Positions 9,005-18,167 are shown, counted from the stretch's first letter. The stretch is 64,000 nt of DNA from Thermoplasmatales archaeon E-plasma (GCA_000496135.1 KI542675.1:548030-612029); one strand, 5' to 3'. The notes: a model not told the origin generated them from the letters alone. Program-made: numbers and translations.

Positions 9005-9253
9005 ATGAAAGAGCAGAGAAATATAGTTCTCTCAATTTTGATAGTTTCTATAATTATCGGTGTAATTTCTTATTTCGTATTGAGCTATGAATTCGTGAAC
9101 TATTTTGCGGCTCAGGAAGCAGTTAACGCTTCATATGCTAATGCTGCTTTTGTATCAATGGGAATTGCATCAGGGATTTTTTCCTGTTCAATTTTATTTT
9201 ATCCAGTTTTTAAACACGGGGTCAAAGATTATGAGGGGGAGGATTACAGATGA
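9005..9253 (+). CDS. small two-helix membrane subunit of the terminal oxidase operon
   Basis: About 82 residues from ATG 9005 (MKEQRN). Two hydrophobic segments, roughly residues 6-27 and 48-66, with a charged C-terminal end. It overlaps the subunit II gene by 4 bp, and the operon encodes subunits I and II of a heme-copper oxidase, so it is probably a small structural subunit of that complex. No recognisable family motif; the assignment rests on position and topology. Confidence 0.65.
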   Translation: MKEQRNIVLSILIVSIIIGVISYFVLSYEFVNYFAAQEAVNASYANAAFVSMGIASGIFSCSILFYPVFKHGVKDYEGEDYR

Positions 9254-9711
9254 ATCAGAAGTATAAAGTGGAAATAATATGGATTATAGCAGTTCTAGCA
9301 GTATTGTTTGCCTCTATGGGTATTAATTTCTACGTAACGGGAATGAAGAGCTTTTCAATAGCAACAAAGGAAACCCCCGGGGAGCATCTAAACGGTACAA
9401 TAATACAAGTTACGGGTGTTCAATGGTCATGGTCATTTGAAATTAATGGCGTAAAATCCGTAGACAATTTTACCCTTATAGTAAATCACACATATACCAT
9501 GGTAGTAGATTCTTTACCTGTCGGTACTGGTCAAGCGGTTATCCATGATTTACTTATACCTCAGTTTGGAATCCAGGTTTATGCTGTTCCCGGTCAAAAT
9601 AACACAATTACGTTTACTCCTGATAAAACAGGAACCTTTATCTTTGAATGTGTAGAATATTGTGGTTATGACCATTACAAGATGAGAGGATATTTTTCGG
9701 TGGTTAAGTAA
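9250..9711 (+). CDS. coxB: cytochrome c oxidase subunit II (CuA domain)
   Basis: 153 residues: one N-terminal membrane anchor (about residues 8-30), then an extracytoplasmic cupredoxin domain. All CuA ligands are present: His99 and the CVEYCGYDHYKM block giving Cys134, Cys138, His142 and Met145, with Glu136 between the cysteines. QWSWSF (residues 58-63) is the electron-entry aromatic cluster. It should receive electrons, probably from the cupredoxin encoded downstream, and pass them to subunit I. Only one membrane helix is present, against two in many A-type enzymes. Stop and next start share TAATG. Confidence 0.93.
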   Translation: MNQKYKVEIIWIIAVLAVLFASMGINFYVTGMKSFSIATKETPGEHLNGTIIQVTGVQWSWSFEINGVKSVDNFTLIVNHTYTMVVDSLPVGTGQAVIHDLLIPQFGIQVYAVPGQNNTITFTPDKTGTFIFECVEYCGYDHYKMRGYFSVVK

Positions 9712-11387
9712 TGAGCACAACAGATTATCTTATAGAAGTCTCTGTAACCATATCAATAATATTTCTCATTCTGTTTTTCATCTATTATAAATATAATTCA
9801 GCCAAGAGTGAAATGGATTCGGTGGCAGAGAAGAATGATTATGTCGATACCGGTTCATATTTTAGAGATAAATTTGGAGGAAAAACCAAAGAAATTGGTA
9901 TTAAGCCTTTCCTTCTGAATGATTCAAAAAGCATTGGAATCAGATATATCATCACAAGCATCATATTTTTCTTCATTGCCGGAACCTTTGGAGTGATTAT
10001 GAGAGTGAGTCTTGTCGAGCCCACACCAACGCTGTTTCTCAACAGAACTGTTATATATGATGTTCTCACAACGCAGCATGGAATATTGATGATATATATG
10101 TGGGCCCTTGGCAGTGCCCTGGGATTTTCATATTATCTATTACCTTCATTCCTTAAAGTTAAAAAGGATTCAATGGGAGGCTACTCATCTGCGGCATATT
10201 GGATTTACCTTCTGGGGGCAATCTTCATTGTCCTGTCAAGATCATCTACAAGGTGGTATTTCTATCCTCCTCTGTCAATAAATTTGAATCCATATAATGC
10301 TGGTTCTTTCAACTGGCTGGCTGTACTTGGTATGGAGATGATATTTGTCGGTGTTGTGATTGCTGCAATTGTTGTCATAAAAATGATAATAATGGACAGA
10401 GATGACAGTATCAAAATAGAACAGATGCCTATTTTTGCATGGGCAGTTTTATTTACCCTCATTATGCTCGTTGCTTCAGCACCATTCTTTATGCTTGGTC
10501 TTGCCATGACATTCTATGACTTTTTTAACCCCATATTCTTTGTGAGTTCCTCAAGTTCACCACTTTCATTTGCGGAAATGTTCTGGATATGGGGACATCC
10601 CATTGTATATATTGCTGTACTTCCACAATTTGGGCTCATCTATGAAATAATGCCTAAATTTACAGGGAACAAGGTTTATAGTTATGCATCAGGTGTATTA
10701 GCTCTCGGTTTATTGATGCCATTAAGTGAACTGGTATGGGGACACCACCTTCTAAATTCAGGATTTGGAATTGAGTGGGGCTTATTCTTTGCAACAGCAT
10801 CCTTCGTTGTAGTTATACCATCAGCCATTACTGTATTCAATTACATTGCTACTCTTTGGACATCCACAAAGATAAGAATGACTGTACCAATGTTATTCGT
10901 GGTTAATGGAATATTCGACTTCATTATTGGTGGTATAACAGGAGTTATCCAATCTAATCTTGCACTGAATGAGGTTTTACATGGTACATACTGGGTTACC
11001 GGTCACTTTCACTTCATCTTTTTGGGGATAACAACGGGAATAGGGTTTGCAACAATTTACATGCTTTTCCCATCTCTCACTAATGGTAGGAAATACAATG
11101 TAAGGCTGGCTTACTGGCATTTTACCTTAACAGCCATTGGCTCCTTCATTATGTCAATGGGCTGGACTGTTGGAGGATTTTATGGAATGCCAAGATTTGT
11201 AGCGGGATATTTTGCACGATTCCAGGCTTTTCAGGACACTGCAATTTTGGGTGGTGTTATAGTGGGAGTTGCTCAACTTTTCTTCCTCGCCAACATATTC
11301 GTCACATATTCAAAGAAACCATCAATCTCAACTAATAATGCCCTGGAAGATGCATATAATTTACCAGCAGTAGATGGAGGTGAATAA
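9711..11387 (+). CDS. coxA: heme-copper oxidase subunit I
   Basis: 558 residues, about 13 membrane helices. Heme and CuB ligands are all visible: His123 in TQHGILMIYMW (low-spin heme), His296 and cross-link Tyr300 in GHPIVY, His345-His346 in WGHHLL, His432 and His434 in TGHFHF. The usual GHPEVY is GHPIVY, so the proton-path glutamate of A1-type oxidases is missing, pointing to an A2- or B-like enzyme. It reduces O2 to water and pumps protons. Followed by a cupredoxin gene preceded by its own GGAGGTGA site. Confidence 0.93.
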   Translation: MSTTDYLIEVSVTISIIFLILFFIYYKYNSAKSEMDSVAEKNDYVDTGSYFRDKFGGKTKEIGIKPFLLNDSKSIGIRYIITSIIFFFIAGTFGVIMRVSLVEPTPTLFLNRTVIYDVLTTQHGILMIYMWALGSALGFSYYLLPSFLKVKKDSMGGYSSAAYWIYLLGAIFIVLSRSSTRWYFYPPLSINLNPYNAGSFNWLAVLGMEMIFVGVVIAAIVVIKMIIMDRDDSIKIEQMPIFAWAVLFTLIMLVASAPFFMLGLAMTFYDFFNPIFFVSSSSSPLSFAEMFWIWGHPIVYIAVLPQFGLIYEIMPKFTGNKVYSYASGVLALGLLMPLSELVWGHHLLNSGFGIEWGLFFATASFVVVIPSAITVFNYIATLWTSTKIRMTVPMLFVVNGIFDFIIGGITGVIQSNLALNEVLHGTYWVTGHFHFIFLGITTGIGFATIYMLFPSLTNGRKYNVRLAYWHFTLTAIGSFIMSMGWTVGGFYGMPRFVAGYFARFQAFQDTAILGGVIVGVAQLFFLANIFVTYSKKPSISTNNALEDAYNLPAVDGGE

Positions 11388-11388
11388 A

Positions 11389-11982
11389 ATGGCAGAAAGA
11401 ACTTTTTCACAAGGAATGATTTTTGGAATAGTTATCATAGTTTTGATGTTTGGAGGATTATATTACATGCTATCGGCGCCGACATCGCTGAATGGCGGAC
11501 TTTTAGAGCCGTCTAATACTCCTTATACTCATACAATCAATGTTACACTCTACGCAAATGCATTAGGATGGGATTACGGAATCAAGGGAGATCATACAAA
11601 CCCTACATTTAATATCACCGCAGGCACTCGAATAGTTTTCACTGTGATAGAAGACGATACTGCTCCTCACACGTTAACAATTGCAGATTCACCATCTGAG
11701 TCGAGTACCCATCTTACGCTGGTCACAACATCGCAACTAACACAGATAATTGGCCATAAGGTTGTTGCAAGTTACGTTTTTAATAAGGTTGGTACATGGA
11801 CATACTGGTGCGAAATACACACAACTACAATGGTTGGTAAAATAAATGTCATTGCATCGGCAAACACGTCTGCCATTCCTAACTGTAATAGCCCACACTC
11901 TGCTGGACCCCATTCTCAAAATAACAACTTGGATTCATTTTTTCAATTTCTTTTAGACATTTCAGGTGCAATAATTGCCTGA
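11389..11982 (+). CDS. membrane-anchored blue copper protein (cupredoxin), oxidase electron carrier
   Basis: 197 residues from ATG 11389, which has a strong GGAGGTGA site 4 nt upstream (the earlier ATG 11374 does not). A hydrophobic anchor at residues 9-29 is followed by an extracytoplasmic cupredoxin fold. Type 1 copper ligands: His94 in APHTLTI, then Cys141, His144 and Met148 in WCEIHTTTM. The Thr/Asn-rich C-terminal tail ends in another weakly hydrophobic stretch. It resembles sulfocyanin/plastocyanin-type carriers that replace cytochrome c in acidophilic archaea; donation to CuA is inferred from the operon. Confidence 0.85.
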   Translation: MAERTFSQGMIFGIVIIVLMFGGLYYMLSAPTSLNGGLLEPSNTPYTHTINVTLYANALGWDYGIKGDHTNPTFNITAGTRIVFTVIEDDTAPHTLTIADSPSESSTHLTLVTTSQLTQIIGHKVVASYVFNKVGTWTYWCEIHTTTMVGKINVIASANTSAIPNCNSPHSAGPHSQNNNLDSFFQFLLDISGAIIA

Positions 11983-12847
11983 AACAAATTTATTTTCTAA
12001 AGTTAATAATCTGGTTAAGATTGAGATTGCTTTTCTTGTGGATTTGGTTGCTCTCGGGGGTTTCTTTACATTAAGCTCCAATTGGAGTCATTTATTTTAT
12101 GTGATTCCCTTATTAATTGCTGGAACCCTTGCATCATTTTCTGCGGCCCTTTTTAACAATGTATATGACACAGATATAGACCGAGAAATGAAGAGAGTAT
12201 CAGCAAGACGGGAGACAATTAAGGAAAACAGGCGAAAGTATTCCATAATTGCATCTATTATGCTATTGGCATCATTCATTATTGGCATTCTTTTTCTAAC
12301 TCTCTTGTCAGTAACATTTATTTTGCTAGGATTCGCCAGCTATGTTTTTCTCTATACTATATTTCTGAAGCGAAGAACGGATTGGAATATAGTTATTGGA
12401 GGCGTTGCCGGGAGTCTACCAGCTCTGGCGGGTTCCGCAGCTTTTTCCGGTATAATCAGTTATGGCTCAATATTCATTGCACTGTTGGTTTTCATGTGGA
12501 CACCCACTCATTTCTGGAGTCTGTCAATAAAATACGTAGATGACTACCGCAAGGCTGAAATCCCAATGCTTCCGGTTACAAAGGGTGTTGACAGGACAAT
12601 ATTCTGGATCCTGGTTAATACTATAATTCTATTCCTGGTAACGGTAATACCTGCTGTTTTGAATTTTCCGGTTCTTGGAATATTATACAGGTTGATCAGT
12701 ATTCCAATGGCTCTTTTGATTCTCATTCCAGTTATTATTCTCTATATGAAGCAAGATGAAAAATCATATAAAACAGTTTTCGGCATATCAAACTTTTTTT
12801 TAATGATTTTGCTCATTGCAATATGCCTTATGCCATTCAGTTTTTAA
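11975..12847 (+). CDS. ctaB: protoheme IX farnesyltransferase (heme O synthase)
   Basis: UbiA-family prenyltransferase, 290 residues with about nine membrane helices. The diphosphate/Mg site NNVYDTDIDREMKRVSARR (about residues 53-71) and the second conserved loop (YVDDYRKAEIPMLPV) are present. It supplies heme O (or a derived heme) to the oxidase encoded upstream. Start TTG 11975 overlaps the stop of the cupredoxin gene by 8 bp and follows an AGGTG site, so translation is probably coupled. Confidence 0.92.
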   Translation: MPETNLFSKVNNLVKIEIAFLVDLVALGGFFTLSSNWSHLFYVIPLLIAGTLASFSAALFNNVYDTDIDREMKRVSARRETIKENRRKYSIIASIMLLASFIIGILFLTLLSVTFILLGFASYVFLYTIFLKRRTDWNIVIGGVAGSLPALAGSAAFSGIISYGSIFIALLVFMWTPTHFWSLSIKYVDDYRKAEIPMLPVTKGVDRTIFWILVNTIILFLVTVIPAVLNFPVLGILYRLISIPMALLILIPVIILYMKQDEKSYKTVFGISNFFLMILLIAICLMPFSF

Positions 12848-12921
12848 CCATGCATAAGAAAGAAGAGAAGTAAGAAAATAAGAAAAGAAACGTTTTTTCT
12901 AAATGTTGCTATCATGAATTG

Positions 12922-13571
12922 ATGAATGGGTATAATTTGAGAAACTTGATTTTATTTCTCGCATTCCAGATACTCATATTCTCATTTTATTTTATAAGCA
13001 TTTCATACACGTTTCCAATCTATTTGACCACTCTCTCTTATTATCTGTATATCGCACTGGCTTGGCTGGAACTTTTTATATTTCTTCTTTTTACTAATTT
13101 AAAAAGCCGAATTTTAGATAATTTCAAAAACATCAAAGGATTAGTTATTCTCATTAGTGTATTTACAATCTGGGCATATATTATTGAGGTCTCCCTTCCT
13201 GGTTCAAACAATATACCATACATATTTGCAACTTTAGTTACTCTTGTATGTTTTCAGGAATTTAACTTCAGATTAATTGCAATTGAAACTTTTGCAAGAT
13301 TTGTAAATCTGGGGGTTTCCACACTTATAAGTGCAATTATATATACAATGTTTTTTGGCCTATATCTCTCTATGTATATTTAGGTGGTTACCCCGGCTTT
13401 TATCCTTATTTGTTTATCCTTGACACATTCTCAATGGGTCTAATAATCGGAGCTGTCTATGCGGTAACGCGTAGCGTTTACTTCACATCTTCAATAACAC
13501 TTTCTCTATACATTATTGCTTTGTTCCCTTATACACCAGCAATAATTTCTTATATGTTTGTTCCGGTTTGA
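12922..13571 (+). pseudogene. CPBP-like membrane protein gene split by a one-base frameshift
   Basis: ATG 12922 has a TATA-like sequence about 25 bp upstream. The frame runs 153 codons and stops at TAG 13381, but coding-quality membrane sequence (GGYPGFYPYLFILDTFSMGL and on to MFVPV) continues in another frame to TGA 13571. One extra T in the T6 run 13351-13356 restores a single 216-residue protein. QEFNFR resembles the EExxxR motif of CPBP (Abi/Rce1-like) proteins, but no catalytic histidines are visible. Either a recent pseudogene, a slippage-dependent gene or a consensus error. Confidence 0.6.
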
Positions 13572-13606
13572 TTTGTATTTTATTATAAATCACCATGGTT
13601 CAAAAA

Positions 13607-13999
13607 CTAAAGCAGTAACGTCTTGATTTTTTCTGGTATGGGGCTTTTCTTTCCATTCTTATCAACCCATACAATGACAGTTTTACCTGAAGATAATAGT
13701 GCCTCATCACCCTGCCGGAGTATTTTGTGAATAAAGGATATACTTGTATTTCCCACTTTTTCGATTTCGGTTGTAATGCTTGGACGATCTTCAAAGTAAA
13801 TAGGTATCCTGAAATCTATCTCTGCATGTGCAACCACAAAACTTACCTCCCTGGAATGAAAACCTGTTAAAAATTTCATAAAAAAGTCGATTCGCCCCAA
13901 TTCAAAGAAACTCAGATAAGCAGCATTATTTACATGACCAAGTGCGTCCAGATCCCCGAAACGCACCTGCAACTCTATTTTAGAAACTTTTAAAGCCAT
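13607..13999 (-). CDS. acyl-CoA thioesterase, 4-hydroxybenzoyl-CoA thioesterase (YbgC) type
   Basis: Hotdog-fold protein of about 130 residues starting MALKVSKIELQVRFGDLDALGHVNN. The catalytic Asp is in RFGDLDALGHVNNAAYLSF, the standard signature. The tail GDEALLSSGKTVIVWVDKNGKKSPIP is also typical. Hydrolyses an acyl-CoA thioester; the substrate cannot be told from sequence. ATG 13999 overlaps the end of the upstream gene by 20 bp, so the two are cotranscribed. Confidence 0.8.
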   Translation of the reverse strand: MALKVSKIELQVRFGDLDALGHVNNAAYLSFFELGRIDFFMKFLTGFHSREVSFVVAHAEIDFRIPIYFEDRPSITTEIEKVGNTSISFIHKILRQGDEALLSSGKTVIVWVDKNGKKSPIPEKIKTLLL

Positions 14000-14420
14000 T
14001 GGCAAGGAATTTCCCGGTAAGACTAATACATTGTGATTTCCTGCTGACCCATAAATTTGCATCATCGCCTGAAACATTTTCCATTTTTGAATCGGCTATG
14101 TTGTCATGGTATACCCATCCATTCCTCAATTCTTCAATCCTGTTCCTGTTGGAGATAATCAGTACCGGAAATGCAATTCTGTAGAAGTCTCTGAACTCCT
14201 TATCTGAATAAGATGGAGAGAAGAGAAATACTGCTTCAGGCTTTAAATTATTCTCCACTATATATTTTAAGAATTGCTGGACGTTTTTACCATGAAGGCA
14301 AAAAATAACATCGTTTCCCTCACATTCAGAAAGAAAAGTTAGCGACAGTTCAGAAGCCATTGTTCTGATAAAATCATCAAATTCCCTGTTTTCATTTACT
14401 GACGGTGAGCATATAAACAT
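13980..14420 (-). CDS. uncharacterised protein, possibly alpha/beta-hydrolase-like
   Basis: 146 residues. The order of predicted strands and helices (DVIFCLHGKNVQQFLKYI, then EAVFLFSPSYSD, then FPVLIISN, then WVYHDN) resembles the second half of a small alpha/beta-hydrolase, but the GxSxG nucleophile elbow is not visible, so activity is doubtful. Starts from a promoter shared with the divergent NFACT gene and overlaps the thioesterase gene at its 3' end. Not assigned to a family. Confidence 0.55.
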   Translation of the reverse strand: MFICSPSVNENREFDDFIRTMASELSLTFLSECEGNDVIFCLHGKNVQQFLKYIVENNLKPEAVFLFSPSYSDKEFRDFYRIAFPVLIISNRNRIEELRNGWVYHDNIADSKMENVSGDDANLWVSRKSQCISLTGKFLANGFKSF

Positions 14421-14445
14421 TCTATGATTATCTCACTTAGATGTA

Positions 14446-14461
14446 TTTTTTATATATTAAG
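14446..14461. promoter_or_regulatory. single TATA element shared by two divergent genes
   Basis: TTTTTATATATTAAG lies 25 bp before the preferred NFACT start (ATG 14478, plus) and about 32 bp before ATG 14420 (minus). The two start codons are only 57 bp apart, with no room for two separate TATA boxes. Confidence 0.55.
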
Positions 14462-14477
14462 TCATGTTGTGTTCCAC

Positions 14478-16334
14478 ATGAAAGATAAGCAATCTTCAAT
14501 TGATTTCTACGCATTTGTAAAACTTTACGGAGATCGTTTTTCTGGTGCATTTATAAAGAAAATTTATCAGACAGGAAAGGACGAATTCACATTCATAATA
14601 TATTCACCTGAGCATGGAAAATACCCATTTCACATCAAACTATCTGCAGGAATAGCATTTATGGACCCTGACAGACCCGAAGAATCATCGTCTTTTGCCA
14701 TGTTTCTGCGAAAAAATCTGTCAGAACAAAAAATAAGATCCATTGAACAGATTAATTTTGACAGAGTTTGTAAAATAACATTGTATTCAGGAATGGAGAT
14801 TATTTTTGAATTATTCAGGGATGGAAATTTGATTATACTTGAAAACGGGCTTATTACTTATGCATTTAGTCCCAGGGAATGGAAAAACAGGAAAATCCTC
14901 AAAGGTGAAAAGTATATCCCGCCTTCTCTTATTGATCCATTATCGTCTGACTTAAGTGCTTTGGAATCTATTTTTGAACATAGTAAAGGATCACTGGTCC
15001 AGACAATGGCAACCAGAATGAACCTTGGAGGGGAGTATGCTGAGGAGATTGCATTCAGGCTCGGTATAGATAAGGACAAGCCGTCTAAAGATTCTCTCGA
15101 CATGGTTCCAGCAATAATCAGTGAAATAAACAAGCTTCTAGACGAAACATCTCTGAACAAAGGATTTTATTATAATACCGATAACATGCTATCTCCTGTT
15201 AAGCTCACATCCATAAGTGAAACACCAGGGATTTTCGAAGACTTTAACGAAGGTCTTGCTTTTCAGATGGGAAAACTTAAGGAGGCAGACCCACAAATTT
15301 CACAAATTGAAAGAAGGATTGCAAATCAAACAAAAACCGTTCAGCAATATATGGAACTGTCAGTCAACCTCAAGGAACTGGGTCAAATTATTATTTCCAA
15401 TCTTCCCGAATTTGAAAGAATACTCAGGATAGTTAATGCGAATCACAAATCACTCTCAAAAGGTGTAGTTATAATACCTGGAATAACATTACATGACATT
15501 GACTTTTCAAAAAAACTCTTAACCATAAAGAAGGATGAAAAAGAGATTCAGCTCTCACTTAATCGAACTGCAGGAGAAAATGCCAGCGATTACTTTAACA
15601 GGTCAAAAGATTATATTCTAAAAGCAGAAGGGGCGAAAAAAGCCATTATTGATACCTCCAAGGTTAAACTGGAAGAAAACGGGAGGAAGAAAAAGGACCG
15701 GCCAAAGAAGTGGTTTGAATCATATCACTGGTTTATAACCAGTAGCGGGAATCTTGTTGTTGCAGGGAAGGATGTTAATGGAAACGAGAAGGTTGTAAAA
15801 AAACACATGTCTGAAAAGGATATCTATATACATGCTGATTTGTACGGTGCTCCCAGCACAATTCTAAAGGTTGAGAAAGAAAACACAGACCTGGAAAAAG
15901 ATATACTGGAAGCAGCGCAATTTGCAGTTTCAAATTCCAGGGCATGGTCTAATAACCTCGCGTCAGGATCAGCTTACTGGGTAACCCCACTTCAGGTTAG
16001 CAAAACTCCAGAATCCGGTGAATTTGTCAGAAAAGGTTCATGGATAGTAAAAGGTAAGCGCAATTATCTGTTTAACCTCCCTCTGAAACTTAAAATTTCA
16101 ACAGTAATCTTTGAGAATACAGAATTGCCAATGATTTGCCCTCACGTCACAGAGATAAAGAATGAAAGAGATTTAATATTCCTGTCGCCAGGAGAAACCA
16201 AAAGGGAAAAAATAGCAAAGGAGATCTCTGAAATTCTTGGAAGAGAAAGGGACGAGATCGCGTCGATCCTGCCACCAGGTGGAAGCAGAATTGATTCCAT
16301 CACGAAGAAAGTTCCAGCTTCAATCTCTCAATAA
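14478..16334 (+). CDS. rqcH: NFACT family ribosome quality-control factor (RqcH/Rqc2-like)
   Basis: 618 residues from ATG 14478, chosen because the TATA element is 25 bp upstream; an upstream ATG 14424 would add 18 poorly fitting residues. Domain order: NFACT-N (about 1-130), helical/coiled-coil middle (about 230-400) and NFACT-R (about 410-520, KKWFESYHWFITSSGNLVVAGKDV). In bacterial RqcH an Asp-Arg pair recruits alanyl-tRNA; here NFDRV places Asp95-Arg96 in that position, so C-terminal tailing of stalled chains is plausible. Its 3' end overlaps the convergent PGI/PMI gene by 35 bp. Confidence 0.88.
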   Translation: MKDKQSSIDFYAFVKLYGDRFSGAFIKKIYQTGKDEFTFIIYSPEHGKYPFHIKLSAGIAFMDPDRPEESSSFAMFLRKNLSEQKIRSIEQINFDRVCKITLYSGMEIIFELFRDGNLIILENGLITYAFSPREWKNRKILKGEKYIPPSLIDPLSSDLSALESIFEHSKGSLVQTMATRMNLGGEYAEEIAFRLGIDKDKPSKDSLDMVPAIISEINKLLDETSLNKGFYYNTDNMLSPVKLTSISETPGIFEDFNEGLAFQMGKLKEADPQISQIERRIANQTKTVQQYMELSVNLKELGQIIISNLPEFERILRIVNANHKSLSKGVVIIPGITLHDIDFSKKLLTIKKDEKEIQLSLNRTAGENASDYFNRSKDYILKAEGAKKAIIDTSKVKLEENGRKKKDRPKKWFESYHWFITSSGNLVVAGKDVNGNEKVVKKHMSEKDIYIHADLYGAPSTILKVEKENTDLEKDILEAAQFAVSNSRAWSNNLASGSAYWVTPLQVSKTPESGEFVRKGSWIVKGKRNYLFNLPLKLKISTVIFENTELPMICPHVTEIKNERDLIFLSPGETKREKIAKEISEILGRERDEIASILPPGGSRIDSITKKVPASISQ

Positions 16335-17226
16335 TTGAGACATCTCTTGCTTCAACTTTCCTTAACAGGGCAACGTGATAACTCAATACATCTCCAAAAT
16401 AAACACCATACATTATCTGGGAAAAAATGCTCTTTCCTTTCAATTCTATTATTGTAAAATCCCTTGATGAAAGTTTCTTTGTGATTTCCAGTCTTTTCTC
16501 ATTTCTTTTCGAAAAGCTATTTTTGAAGGCAATGTAAATAAACGGATCCATTTCATGATTCATTCCCATGGGAACCAGTTCATTGTGGTTTATTTCTGAC
16601 AGGTACCCTGCGTTTGCCAGCATCTTGGAGTTCTCATTAAATTGTGTTTTACAACGATATGCAACGCTTGATGTTGGATTCCATGATATAAAATATGGTA
16701 CCTTCCCGGACTCAAATATTCTTTTAGAAATTGAAATCAGGTTATCTTCCTTTTTCTTAATTTCCGCAATATTATTTTTAATTTCGTCCATTTGGTTCCT
16801 GAGGTCTGGAGATATGGTATTTATTATGGGCATTAAAAGAAATCCAAGTGAGGATCTGGGTTGATACCCAGCAGGAATTATAACGGTCTGATCGGAAATC
16901 TCTGAAAGTTTTCCACCCGACGTTATTGATAGAATCTTAGCCCCTTTTTTCCTGGCCTCATTGGCACATGTAATTGTTTCTTCTGTATTTCCTGAATAAC
17001 TTATTGCGATGAAGAGTGTTTTTTCACTGACAAAATCGGGGCAGGTATATGTATTTAGTACGATAACCGGTTTTTTTGAATAAATTTCGCTGAACAAAAA
17101 ACCTGCAATCCCTGAACCTCCCATACCCTCTATCAAAATGTTATCATAATCGTCAATGTTCACATTGAATTTCTCATTAAATGAAAGCTGATCGATAATA
17201 GAATCTATCTCTTTTCTGTAGGTCAT
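16300..17226 (-). CDS. bifunctional phosphoglucose/phosphomannose isomerase
   Basis: SIS-domain sugar isomerase of 308 residues. Motifs: EGMGGSGIAG (about 33-42), ISYSGNTEET, KTQFNENSKMLA and SEINHNELV, the last two being the PGI/PMI signatures that hold catalytic Glu and His. Interconverts glucose 6-phosphate, mannose 6-phosphate and fructose 6-phosphate, serving gluconeogenesis and glycan synthesis. ATG 17226 lacks a ribosome site and has a TATA box about 25 bp upstream. Convergent overlap with the NFACT gene. Confidence 0.9.
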   Translation of the reverse strand: MTYRKEIDSIIDQLSFNEKFNVNIDDYDNILIEGMGGSGIAGFLFSEIYSKKPVIVLNTYTCPDFVSEKTLFIAISYSGNTEETITCANEARKKGAKILSITSGGKLSEISDQTVIIPAGYQPRSSLGFLLMPIINTISPDLRNQMDEIKNNIAEIKKKEDNLISISKRIFESGKVPYFISWNPTSSVAYRCKTQFNENSKMLANAGYLSEINHNELVPMGMNHEMDPFIYIAFKNSFSKRNEKRLEITKKLSSRDFTIIELKGKSIFSQIMYGVYFGDVLSYHVALLRKVEARDVSIIERLKLELSS

Positions 17227-17241
17227 AAGATCACTGATTTC

Positions 17242-17257
17242 TATAATATATTTAAAT
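17242..17257 (-). promoter_or_regulatory. TATA box of the PGI/PMI gene
   Basis: Minus strand TTTAAATATATTATAG, centred about 24 bp before ATG 17226. Confidence 0.55.
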
Positions 17258-17374
17258 GGGGTTTAAAACATAAGCCAATGACATTAATGAGGGTAGCAGC
17301 CCTGCTAATGTTAAGATTAAGTATATTTTAAGGTGACCTGACATAATTGCTTATGCAATCAGCCTTTAAATTTT

Positions 17375-18148
17375 TTACGCATTTCTATTGCAGGCAAAAA
17401 GCATGCCAAAGTACTTTTCCACATAATAATATTTAAGGCTCAGTTTCATCCCTGACGCAGAGAGAAAACCTCCCAATACTACCATAATCCAAAAACTATC
17501 CGGTTTAGCAGACTCAATGAAATCTCTTTTCATTCCATATATGGAATCGAACCTTCCAGTTATTACGGCTTCTTTAACAATCTGATCATATATTTTTGCA
17601 TTATCAGAAAAGCCATATGGACCCATTGGGCTATGAGTATGTGCCTGATCTGCGCTGAATATTATTGAGTATTTACTGTCTCCAGTTGAAATTACCCTGT
17701 GAATATTCCTGCCAAAATCATACAATTCCTGCAGATCCCACGATCTCGTCTGCCCAATGATTAAGGTGGGTTTTTTATTAAAGAATGTTAATGGCATCAT
17801 TGAACCAAAATCAATTGGAAATGTATTCTGCTCTCCTCCTGAAAAAAATGCTTTCGATAAAACTTTTTGGTTGTTTTCAAGGATTAGACGAGCAAGATCC
17901 AGATTATTATCCAAATTCATTTCTAATTTTTTACCTCCATCTGTAATATAAGTGCCGAACAACTTTTTATTAAAAGCAATAGAAAAAGTCTTTTCCAGCG
18001 AAAGTCCATGAGGAGTGAGTATTATTCTGACATCTGCCCTATCTTTGGAGGTATCTTCAATTATTGCAGCCCTCATTTCCTTACTTTGCTCATTGGGAAT
18101 GTCTATGAGTTCATCTCCATGTGGAATAAGGTATATCCTATGAATCAC
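17375..18148 (-). CDS. class III extradiol dioxygenase (LigB family)
   Basis: 257 residues. IPHGDELI at the start provides the first iron-binding His, and FSADQAHTHSPMGPYGFS holds the C-terminal conserved histidines of LigB/DODA-like proteins. FVVLGGFLSASG-like glycine-rich sequence near the end is also typical. Members open catechol-type rings, but many archaeal homologues have no known substrate, and no aromatic degradation genes are near. The start is GTG 18148, with a TATA box 26 bp upstream and no ribosome site, so probably a leaderless GUG start. Confidence 0.8.
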   Translation of the reverse strand: MIHRIYLIPHGDELIDIPNEQSKEMRAAIIEDTSKDRADVRIILTPHGLSLEKTFSIAFNKKLFGTYITDGGKKLEMNLDNNLDLARLILENNQKVLSKAFFSGGEQNTFPIDFGSMMPLTFFNKKPTLIIGQTRSWDLQELYDFGRNIHRVISTGDSKYSIIFSADQAHTHSPMGPYGFSDNAKIYDQIVKEAVITGRFDSIYGMKRDFIESAKPDSFWIMVVLGGFLSASGMKLSLKYYYVEKYFGMLFACNRNA

Positions 18149-18167
18149 GATTAGAGATTACTCAAAG

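Noticed and set aside
17270..17374. GC-richer stretch with GGG-CCC pairing that looked like an RNA hairpin
   Set aside because: The stem is only a few base pairs, lacks tRNA arms or an oligo-T, and no RNA family was recognised.
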